The position numbers were made by a program, and so were the translations under genes. The notes beneath the pieces were generated by a model, which made no database searches, was not told where the DNA came from, and saw only the letters and a list, made by a program, of their open reading frames with translations. A stretch of DNA of 64,000 nucleotides, taken from the NCBI GenBank assembly GCA_963575745.1, contig CAUYUJ010019270.1:728554-792553 (forward strand), written 5' to 3'. Below are positions 30,568-37,548 of the stretch, in pieces (position 1 is the stretch's first letter; every line of letters starts with the position of its first letter). Origin of the DNA: Prorocentrum cordatum (Eukaryota; Sar; Dinophyceae; Prorocentrales; Prorocentraceae).

Positions 30568-30929
30568 TGTCCATGCCCCTGAGAGGCGCGGATGAAGATA
30601 GCGGGCTCACCGGAGTCCCGCATCAACACCTTGAACTGAAGGCGCTGTTTTTCTTCTCCGTCTGGTTCACGGACATGAACAACTTCCATCATGATGGCTG
30701 CCAGTTGGTCAACTGGGCGACCATATAGGTACTCATTAATGACTTTGGCCTCGTCATGTCTTGGTTTATACCCATCGTGTCTCGATTTTCCTGTGCTCCA
30801 TGGATAATCCTTCACGAGCTCCACGAGGTTAACCCAGCCATCATGATCATCGAAGGAGTCCAGGCCCCACACGGGATTGTGTGGTCTGTCTGGCGCATGT
30901 CTGCATATCCTGCTGAGAGCTTTACTCAG
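30195..30929 (-). other. RNA 2'-phosphotransferase (Tpt1/KptA) domain across two frames
   Basis: Read across the shift at about 30565, the domain has both lobes. The N-lobe has LSKALSRICRHAP, DGWVNLVELV and IRASQGH. The C-lobe has MHGTRW, SHIHF and the strings listed under the second frame. The conserved Arg-His of the RH motif, the QGH, the HGT and the HIH are all present, so the fold and likely catalytic residues are kept; only the frame is broken. Cellular Tpt1 finishes tRNA splicing in fungi and plants. Presence inside a retrotransposon polyprotein is the unusual point. Confidence 0.85.
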
Positions 30930-33900
30930 CTGTTTGAGAATGCGATTGGATGTAGGAAGGAATTTGGCCTGCCTGCATTTCTTCATGAATGCCTCATCCA
31001 CCGAGCGTATCGGTGGGAGCTTCCGCAGAGCAAGTCTATCCCTGATCACACTCGGAGTCCCACTGGTGAAGGACGTGTCACCTGGGTGGTGCAGCTGATC
31101 CACGGGCGGGTTTCCCCGCATAGGAGCCTCTGTCGCTGAAGAGGCTGCGGCTCCTGAAGAGGAGGAAGCTGCAGCGGCAGCGCCTGGCGGGTTTCCCCGC
31201 GGTGATCCGCGACTGGCGCTGCCCCTGATCGTCGGCACCCAGGTACCCCTAGACATAGCACCTTCGTCGGACCTTTTGGAACGGGCCGCCACGGGCGAAA
31301 CTGGCGCAGGGGCATACCCGGTGCGCTCGAAAGCTGCGGCCCTTTTCGCAATGGAGCTGCTGCGACTAGGCGGGCGTCTCCGTTCCTCCACAGGGTCCTG
31401 AGGTTGCTGCTTGGGCTCAGACGCTTGTGCAGGAGTTGCGCCAATCGGCGGCCTCGGAGTTGCAGACCGAGGCACCTCCATCTGCACATCTGGCCCAGGG
31501 TCCTGAGAGCGCGCCTTCGGTTTCGCCTCCGAGGACGACTTCGGTGCAGGGGTTTCACTCTTAGCCTTCGAAAGTAGTGGGAGTGGGGGTTTTCTAGCCC
31601 CCTTCATGTAAATCTTGTTGGAATCCTCCAACATCTGGCGAGTTGCCTCGCGTGCGCGTTCGTCTGCTATCCGCATGCGCTCCTCGTCCTCCGCCACACG
31701 TTGGGCCTTCTGTTCATCCTTGGATGCCAGTTCTGGTTGCTGGGACTGGCTAGAAACGCCGGGCGAGTTTCCTCGCATTCCAGGAAGACTAAAGAGCGCG
31801 TCTTTTTCTTCCTGGGTCATGGGCACCAGTCCCCTTGGAGCCGTAGGAGGCTTATCCTCTTCGTCTTTCGGATCCAAGTGGCCCAGGATCCCGAGACGAC
31901 GATTCACTTCTGCGATCTCGTCCTGTGTCATCGGGATAAGTGGCGGATGGCCCTCTTTATGAAGGGTTTTGCCCCTGTTGGGGCTCAGACCTTCATTGTT
32001 GCCAACGGGGCATCCCAGCCTGTGGTTCTGGAACGGCTCGGAACAAGGTCCGCAAGCTGCTTGAGGCCTATACTGCTTGCGAGCCGCGATGATGTTTCGC
32101 AGCTGGGCCCGCACTTCTTCAATTTCAGGGCGGCGGATGTTTGTTGCAAGCTGATAGCCTCCGCGGATGGCCTTGCCCTCAGTGTCCCTATAGGCAGGGC
32201 TGCCCTTGCCGAAGGCCGAGTGTTCCCCTTTTCGGCGTCTTGGGTCATTATACGGAAGCAGCTGGCCACCTCTCCAGAGAGCGTGTTCTTTCGGGCCAGC
32301 CTGCCTCCACTCACGAGGAAGCCGAGCCTGTGGATGTGGCTCTCCTCTGACGCGCGTATGGGACCGAGACCTTCTGGTGTTCTCATCAGAAGAGGCTGCC
32401 GAAGCAGCCTGAGCGGTAACCGGTGGAGGCGCCTGCGGAGGCTCCTGTGCGATCCCAGGTGGATCGTCCAACAGAGGCAGGTTTCCCTGCTGGCTGGAGC
32501 TCGGCGCAAATGGCGCTTGTGCCGATGGTGATGATGATTCAGACTCGTCAGGATCGAAGTCAACCTCTTCCTCACCATTAACTTCCATCATGAGGATTGT
32601 AACTTCATCCTCATCTAGCCCGCAACCATCGCCTTCTTCTTCTTCTGATGTAGAACTACCAATGATGATGGCCATTGGCGCAGCCGGTATAGGCAGGTTT
32701 CCCTGCATAGCCGGCGCCTGTGCGTCGCTCGGCTGCCCCGGGGTAGGAGGCGCTGTTGTCGGCTCAGGCTCGTTGCCGAGCACAGGCTGCCCGGCAATGT
32801 TGCGCATGGCCGTATGGTTTGGCCACATTCCCACCGCCTGGAGACCCCATCCTGGCGGAGGAAGATCCTGACCGCGCATGGCGATAGCCATTTCCAGAGC
32901 ATTGCGCCATCTACCGCGGGAGTATATCAGGTGTCTCTGCACGTCCTCAGGATGCACGCTGTCAATGAGAGTCAGAGCTGCCAACAACAACTCTGAGCTA
33001 CCGCAGGCGTCGGTATCCTGCAGTATCATACTGTCAGCTTCGATGTGCTCTTGACTCTCGGGATACGCGGTGAAAAGTATCTCATGCATCCTCATGAGGG
33101 TCTGCAGGAGAGTGCGTGGTCCGTATTCGCCTGGAGCAAGCGAACCAGGGGGTATAAATGGGGTCTCTGGTTCACCTGCAATGAAAGCTTGAACGAACGC
33201 CTGAGACTCCATATCTATTAAGTCTTCAGTAGTTTGGGGATAGTCCCCCATCAAAGTAGGCCTGTTTCCAGGCGGGATTTCGGGTGGAGGTTGGAGGTTG
33301 CGTTCAACCTCGGAAGGCGAGGCCTCTACAGTGATGTCCTCGTCACTGCTTTCGTAAGCCATGATGTTACCTGGGTTCCCGAACATCCAGTCGAAGAAAG
33401 AAAGAGGCTGGTTTCCCAGCGTACCGTGATCCACGGGAGTGAGCTCGTTGTTGCCAATAACGAACCGGCGGACGTACTCGAGGTAGTACGCGTACAGACC
33501 ATGACCATACGCCTCGAGCTCGTCGACGTTGTCCATGCAACTGACCCAAGTGTAAAATATCTGCTCCATGGCTTTAAAATCCTGGAGGCTCAGATACTCA
33601 ATGAATGGTTCACTTGAGCCAAAATGGACTTCGATCGACCTGCCCTTTCCATTTCCCTTCGCTGGACAATCTCGCACAAGATGGTCGGTACTGTCACATT
33701 CATGGCATTTAAGAACCTGGCCGTCTCTACCTCGCGGGTTTCCCCGCCTACCCTTGCCTTTTCCTGAGGTCTCTCTACGGCCCTTGCCACGGCCCTTTCC
33801 TCCAAAGAATATCTCATCATATTGTTCATCTGAGAGCCTCTGGAGAAATGCCGCGATGCCTCGTCCGTTCAACCTCCGACGACCTCGCTTACCTTTACCT

Positions 33901-35591
33901 TTTCCCTTAAAACTCCTCCGTGTCCTCCTTCTAACACGACGCACTGGTTTTCGTGTGAACCTCCTCCACCTTCGTTTGGCCTGTTGTAATAACCAGAACA
34001 AATGTTCAGCACGCTGATTGTCATTATCCATATTCATAATATCTGACCAGTCTAAAGCTTCAACACCGTCGGATGATATAGTATCTGTGTCGGTGCCGGA
34101 GTCGAAATCCTCGTCTCCCAAGTAGGTGGATACACCGTCGGTTAGGGGGTTTGATTCACCCCATAAGGAACGGTGTGGTTGTGGTTCTCTGGAAGGAGGG
34201 CTGGTTGCCCAGCTTGGTTGTGATCGATCTCCTGCTAGTAGAGCAGTGGATTCTCCAGGATCATCGGCCCATATGCTTGAGGGCCCGTTCCCAGGCTGGG
34301 CTTCAGTAGTCAAGGTAGTGTAGAAATTTCCACTACCAGATCCCCTTCCCCTTCCAAACACAGATCCTATATTACCAGGAGACCGTTCGGATAGGTGGCC
34401 TATCGAACGCATCCTCTCCAGCAACTCATCATACTGTTGTTGTGTTCGAGGCATTTGGTGATTGAGTGGCTGTAAAAGTTGCATGGCTCGCTGGCTGCCG
34501 ACGCCTAATGCGCGGAACAAGATCGTGGTTAGTAGTTGGAAGTTGGGAAGATCAAATCCCACCGACTGTGCCTCAAGACGGGCCATTTCGAATCGGGTAA
34601 GGGTGACGTCGATTCGTTCCCCGTGAGGCACGTGGAAGTCGATGAGTTGTGTGCCGGAAGTGAGCTGGCGCTCATCTTCCAGGCGTTCGAACTTCATGCT
34701 TAGGAGGAACATGATGTAGGTCACTGGGTCGGTGTGGACCCCATCGATGTCAGCACCATAATTTATGATGTCAGGCGGTGCCCTCATGGCGAGTGTCCTC
34801 GCTAGGCCACCTAGGCCGCGTTGTATTGCGGCCGCTTGGGCCTGTGGCGTCATACGTCCGCTTGTGACGTTGAGCCATGCGTTGACCTCATAAACGTACT
34901 CACGGAAAGGTACGTTGCCTTGAGGGTCCCAATATGGGCCATGTGTTTGCCCATCGGTGCTGTTGTCTCCACGACGCATGTGTCCGATTGCTGCCCCCAG
35001 CGCGAACCATATGATAGCGAAGATAACCAGCCCAAGGCTGTGTAGATAAGGGCGGTTATTAGGCGCGTTGCCGCGCTGGGGTAGCGCCTTGTCGAGTCTT
35101 CGAGGCGCTCTATCTGGCGGATCTCTCCGCCCCTGCTTCAAGTATTGCGCTTTTGGCTCGTTGCCGAGCGGTTGGTGGTAGCGCAATGATGAAGCGTATA
35201 TGGTACCAATGTCGTTGTCTAGATGTCGTACCTCTCGTGTCGCTTCTTGCTCTTGGATAGATCCTCGTAAACGTACTGGGAGTGATAGCGCAGGGTGGTA
35301 GGTGGTCACGAAGATCGTGCCGAAGAGTATGAGGCTAAGAAGAGCAAGAGCTGACCACACGAGAGTGCGGCCAGCTCCGCTACCAAGTCGAAAGTGAGCC
35401 TGGTAACTCAAATAGCATCCGATTCCATGGGAAGCGGATGGCAAATAGCGTCCATTCCTCTGCTGCGGTGGTTCAGTATGGGGAATAGGCGGATAAGATA
35501 GGATAAGATCGATGCATCGGTCTTTCCAGCACATAGCGAACACTCGCGGTGTCCGGGCAAATAGGGCGCGCGTGCCTTGAGCCAAAGGCAA
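30564..35591 (-). CDS. Gag-like polyprotein with zinc knuckle and N-part of Tpt1 domain
   Basis: A 1675-codon frame. Two hydrophobic segments at residues about 76-97 and 184-203 look membrane-spanning, which is unusual for Gag. A Gag-like helical region covers about 230-420. A very basic stretch (about 555-620) precedes the zinc knuckle CHECDSTDHLVRDC (CX2CX4HX4C, about residue 627-641), which binds RNA. A long disordered, acidic and proline-rich linker follows. The last 120 residues start a Tpt1/KptA fold with RHAP and IRASQGH. The opening codon is TTG inside the 5' LTR; the first ATG is codon 20. The domain continues in the next frame, which starts at 30567, so one frameshift interrupts it. 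More than ten of the GNAA hairpins lie in this frame. Confidence 0.85.
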   Translation of the reverse strand: MPLAQGTRALFARTPRVFAMCWKDRCIDLILSYPPIPHTEPPQQRNGRYLPSASHGIGCYLSYQAHFRLGSGAGRTLVWSALALLSLILFGTIFVTTYHPALSLPVRLRGSIQEQEATREVRHLDNDIGTIYASSLRYHQPLGNEPKAQYLKQGRRDPPDRAPRRLDKALPQRGNAPNNRPYLHSLGLVIFAIIWFALGAAIGHMRRGDNSTDGQTHGPYWDPQGNVPFREYVYEVNAWLNVTSGRMTPQAQAAAIQRGLGGLARTLAMRAPPDIINYGADIDGVHTDPVTYIMFLLSMKFERLEDERQLTSGTQLIDFHVPHGERIDVTLTRFEMARLEAQSVGFDLPNFQLLTTILFRALGVGSQRAMQLLQPLNHQMPRTQQQYDELLERMRSIGHLSERSPGNIGSVFGRGRGSGSGNFYTTLTTEAQPGNGPSSIWADDPGESTALLAGDRSQPSWATSPPSREPQPHRSLWGESNPLTDGVSTYLGDEDFDSGTDTDTISSDGVEALDWSDIMNMDNDNQRAEHLFWLLQQAKRRWRRFTRKPVRRVRRRTRRSFKGKGKGKRGRRRLNGRGIAAFLQRLSDEQYDEIFFGGKGRGKGRRETSGKGKGRRGNPRGRDGQVLKCHECDSTDHLVRDCPAKGNGKGRSIEVHFGSSEPFIEYLSLQDFKAMEQIFYTWVSCMDNVDELEAYGHGLYAYYLEYVRRFVIGNNELTPVDHGTLGNQPLSFFDWMFGNPGNIMAYESSDEDITVEASPSEVERNLQPPPEIPPGNRPTLMGDYPQTTEDLIDMESQAFVQAFIAGEPETPFIPPGSLAPGEYGPRTLLQTLMRMHEILFTAYPESQEHIEADSMILQDTDACGSSELLLAALTLIDSVHPEDVQRHLIYSRGRWRNALEMAIAMRGQDLPPPGWGLQAVGMWPNHTAMRNIAGQPVLGNEPEPTTAPPTPGQPSDAQAPAMQGNLPIPAAPMAIIIGSSTSEEEEGDGCGLDEDEVTILMMEVNGEEEVDFDPDESESSSPSAQAPFAPSSSQQGNLPLLDDPPGIAQEPPQAPPPVTAQAASAASSDENTRRSRSHTRVRGEPHPQARLPREWRQAGPKEHALWRGGQLLPYNDPRRRKGEHSAFGKGSPAYRDTEGKAIRGGYQLATNIRRPEIEEVRAQLRNIIAARKQYRPQAACGPCSEPFQNHRLGCPVGNNEGLSPNRGKTLHKEGHPPLIPMTQDEIAEVNRRLGILGHLDPKDEEDKPPTAPRGLVPMTQEEKDALFSLPGMRGNSPGVSSQSQQPELASKDEQKAQRVAEDEERMRIADERAREATRQMLEDSNKIYMKGARKPPLPLLSKAKSETPAPKSSSEAKPKARSQDPGPDVQMEVPRSATPRPPIGATPAQASEPKQQPQDPVEERRRPPSRSSSIAKRAAAFERTGYAPAPVSPVAARSKRSDEGAMSRGTWVPTIRGSASRGSPRGNPPGAAAAASSSSGAAASSATEAPMRGNPPVDQLHHPGDTSFTSGTPSVIRDRLALRKLPPIRSVDEAFMKKCRQAKFLPTSNRILKQLSKALSRICRHAPDRPHNPVWGLDSFDDHDGWVNLVELVKDYPWSTGKSRHDGYKPRHDEAKVINEYLYGRPVDQLAAIMMEVVHVREPDGEEKQRLQFKVLMRDSGEPAIFIRASQGHGH
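33613..33627 (-). other. DinoSL core inside the Gag frame
   Basis: Fifteen contiguous sense bases, CCATTTTGGCTCAAG, equal the 3' two thirds of the spliced leader. They are read in frame as part of VHFGSSEPF, directly downstream of the zinc knuckle. Confidence 0.6.
35374..35385 (-). promoter_or_regulatory. Primer-binding site, initiator tRNA-Met type
   Basis: The sense strand reads TGGTAGCGGAGC immediately after the LTR. Initiator methionine tRNAs of animals end CTCTGCTACCA, whose complement TGGTAGCAGAG differs at one position. Copia elements normally prime from initiator tRNA-Met, often from an internal fragment, so a match to the very 3' end supports both the LTR boundary and the orientation. 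The dinoflagellate tRNA is not in the window to confirm it. Confidence 0.7.
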
Positions 35592-35649
35592 CGGCGCGCG
35601 AGCTATGCTCCCGATACTATAACATCTCCCAAAGAGCTACCCTTAAAGT
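35386..35649 (-). repeat. 5' LTR (264 bp)
   Basis: The partner of the LTR at 19582-19845, with the two substitutions at 35515 and 35554. The first long coding frame opens inside this LTR at 35591 with a non-ATG codon; its first ATG is at about 35534, also inside the LTR. Confidence 0.92.
35576..35594 (-). other. DinoSL-like string inside the LTR
   Basis: The sense strand reads CCGTTGCC then TTTGGCTCAAG. Against the spliced leader this is one substitution and a two-base deletion. The identical string is in the 3' LTR at 19772-19790. It lies in the sense direction near where the transcript should start. Confidence 0.6.
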
Positions 35650-35812
35650 CTATAGCCCTATAGCTCAATAGTTCTATAGCCCTATAGCCGTGTAGCCCTA
35701 TAGCTCTATAGCCCTATACCCCTATACCCTCTAGCCCTGTAGCCCTATAGCCCTGCATCCCTATCACCCTATAGCCCAATAGCCCTATAGCCCTACAACC
35801 CCACAAAAATGA
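35650..35812. repeat. TATAGCC minisatellite, right part, starting with CTATA
   Basis: It begins with CTATA (35650-35654), the right target-site duplication, and continues as CCCTATAGC(T/C)C units to about 35812. Together with the left part it shows that the element inserted into one pre-existing array. Confidence 0.85.
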
Positions 35813-35839
35813 TTGTTTTTTTTCTCCGGCGTCATTTTC

Positions 35840-36760
35840 TGAGCCTCGCAACCCTTGCCTCAAGATCTTGCTTCTTTTGACAATCGAAGGACAATAAGTG
35901 TTCGCCGCGAAAGACGCAACTGAACACGCGCACCCCCAAGAAAGCGTAAATGTGGCCAAGAAGCCACTGGCCAAACAATCTAGCCAATAAATGTGGGTTC
36001 AAGTACAAACATTTGCTGTCCTCGCGCCTCATTGTCTGGCAATAACAAAAGCGTGCGTTTCCGCATGTGCGGAAGCATACGTACCCAGGAAAGCAGAAGC
36101 GCGCCCAAGAAATCAGTGATGCATTCTGAGCCAATACATGTGGATTTCAAACTGCTTTTTGCGACACAGACCACGCTTGCCCTCGCGCCTGATCGTCTGA
36201 TACAGTCAAGACCGTCTGTCTTCGCAAATGCGGAAGCATGCGTACCCAGGATGGCGGAAGTCTGCCAAGAAATCGATGGTAACATTCGAGCCTACGCGTG
36301 TGGGCTTTAATGTGTTGTTGGCCTCACAGACAACCTTTGTCCTCACGCTTCCACGTCTGGCAATCGCAAAACCGTATGGCCTCGCATTCGCGGAAACATG
36401 CGCACCCAGGAGAGCGGACATGTGGCCAAACATGTTTTAATACAATTTTAGGAACGGGTAAGTATTATACTTGTACCATCGGTTTCAAAGTATGGATTTC
36501 AAAATAGGTGGGTTACTATTAATAGAATTACGATTCAAAGTGGGTGGGCTACTAGTAGTAGATTGAAAACCTACTAGGAGGTAATATGGATTTCGGAGTG
36601 CGATTACTACTAAGAGCTCGAATGTCAAATGGATTTCAAAATATGTCTCTCGCGTAATAAACCACGTGGGTCCTCGCGCCTCATCGCCTGGCACTAGAAC
36701 AAACGAAATGATGTCGCAATTGCGGAAACATGCGTACACAGGAGGGCGGTGGATGCCCCC
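35840..36760. repeat. Degenerate ~160-bp tandem repeat
   Basis: The phrase GAA(G/A)CATGCGTACCCAGG recurs at about 36068, 36232, 36389 and 36724. It is each time preceded by a CTCGCGCCT(C/G)AT-like block and followed by an AGCCxAxxxxTGTGG(G/A)TTxAA block. The first unit begins before 36000. An AT-rich stretch (36480-36650) separates the last unit. No gene. Confidence 0.6.
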
Positions 36761-36761
36761 A

Positions 36762-37080
36762 GGCGCTCAGAAGCCTCTGCAGAAAGTTCAGGCACTCAAC
36801 GCATCGGCAGAGCGCTCAGGAGCTCAGATGCCTTCGCAGGGCGCCCAGGCGCTCAGAAGCCTCTGAAAAGCGTCCAGGCGCTCAGAAGCCGATGCAAACA
36901 ATCCAGGCGCTCAGAAGCCTCAGAAGCTTCTGCACAACACCCAGGCGCTCATAAGCCTTTGCAGAGCGCTCAGGCGCTCAGAAGCTTCTGCAGATTGCTC
37001 GGGCGCTCAGAAGCCTCTGCAGAGCGCCAAGGCGCTATGAAACCTCATGAGCCTCTGCAGAGCGCCCACGCGCTTCTGAA
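36762..37080. repeat. ~30-bp GCGCTCAGAAGCCTCTGCAG repeat
   Basis: About ten units built on GGCGCTCAGAAGCCTCTGCA with spacing near 30 bases. It creates a repetitive frame (QALRS... type) of no evident meaning. Confidence 0.75.
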
Positions 37081-37548
37081 GGCCGGTTGTAAAGTGGCCG
37101 TTCTGGTTGCACAGAGCCCCGTCAGTTTGAAGGGGGCCGGGGGGCCCAGCCAGCAGCTTCGCCTTAGGCGAAGCCAGGCTCCAGCTCTGTTGTGCCGTAG
37201 TAGCGATAGTCCCAGTAGGAAAGAATATGCCATCTTAAGCAATAGGAAGATCCTTCTGGCCTCAATGGAGATTGCGCGCCTGGCAGTGAGGCAAAGTCAT
37301 ATTTGGGCGGCCGGCCGCTTGAGCCGACGCGGCCGCTGGCGCACGCTCGCTTCCACTCCTTGCGCCCCTCAGCTCGCCGTAGAGCCGGGGGGGGGGGGGG
37401 CGAAGCGTGAGCCTGTCGCCCCTATACGGCAGGCGCAGCAGCTAATGCACACAAGGACAGAAGAGGGAGCGGGCCAAAAGGAAGGTGGACCCGCTCGCAA
37501 ATCGCCTCGCTTGTACAGTTCTGTACTTGACGCACTCAGCAGGCGGCG
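37081..37548. other. No gene recognised
   Basis: It starts with an inverted copy of the CACTTTACAACCAG repeat and contains a 14-base G run near 37388. It ends where the truncated copia copy begins. Confidence 0.4.

Larger units (their letters stand above)
19967..35169 (-). repeat. Family of 36 GNAA-tetraloop micro-hairpins
   Basis: Sense consensus is GC-NNN-GNAA-N'N'N'-GC (14 nt). Plus-strand start positions with perfect stems are 19967, 20143, 20751 (6 bp), 21530, 22428, 22835, 24157, 24667, 25762, 26020, 27079, 27168, 27703, 27736, 28225, 28306, 28798, 29208, 29410, 29712, 29973, 31106, 31187, 31763, 32477, 32693, 32768, 33260, 33407, 33734, 34200, 35063 and 35156. One G-U pair is present at 26636, 31994 and 34283. 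Middle triplets include AGG, GGG, GAG, TCG, CTG, GTG, GCG, ACG and TGG. Loops are GAAA, GCAA, GTAA and GGAA. Most encode x-G-N-x, because the loop supplies GN, but six are in other frames. Confidence 0.9.
19582..35649 (-). mobile_element. Full-length 16-kb Ty1/copia retrotransposon with extra domains
   Basis: The element has two 264-bp LTRs, a primer-binding site next to the 5' LTR, a 5-bp CTATA target duplication, and minus-strand coding in the copia order (Gag, protease, integrase, reverse transcriptase, RNase H). At 16,068 bp it is about three times the usual copia length. The extra length codes for a Tpt1/KptA RNA 2'-phosphotransferase domain, a RING-H2 finger, a methyltransferase-like segment, membrane segments and long disordered linkers. 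LTR divergence of 2 in 264 means a recent insertion. The coding region is split into about eight frames by shifts, so it is either recently broken, expressed with recoding, or affected by sequencing indels. Confidence 0.92.

Noticed and set aside
33455-33470. Further hairpins at TTGTTGCCAATAA, and near 34905 and 20118
   Set aside because: Pairing is limited to three pairs or broken, so I left them out of the count, although they may be decayed members (they still encode G-N).
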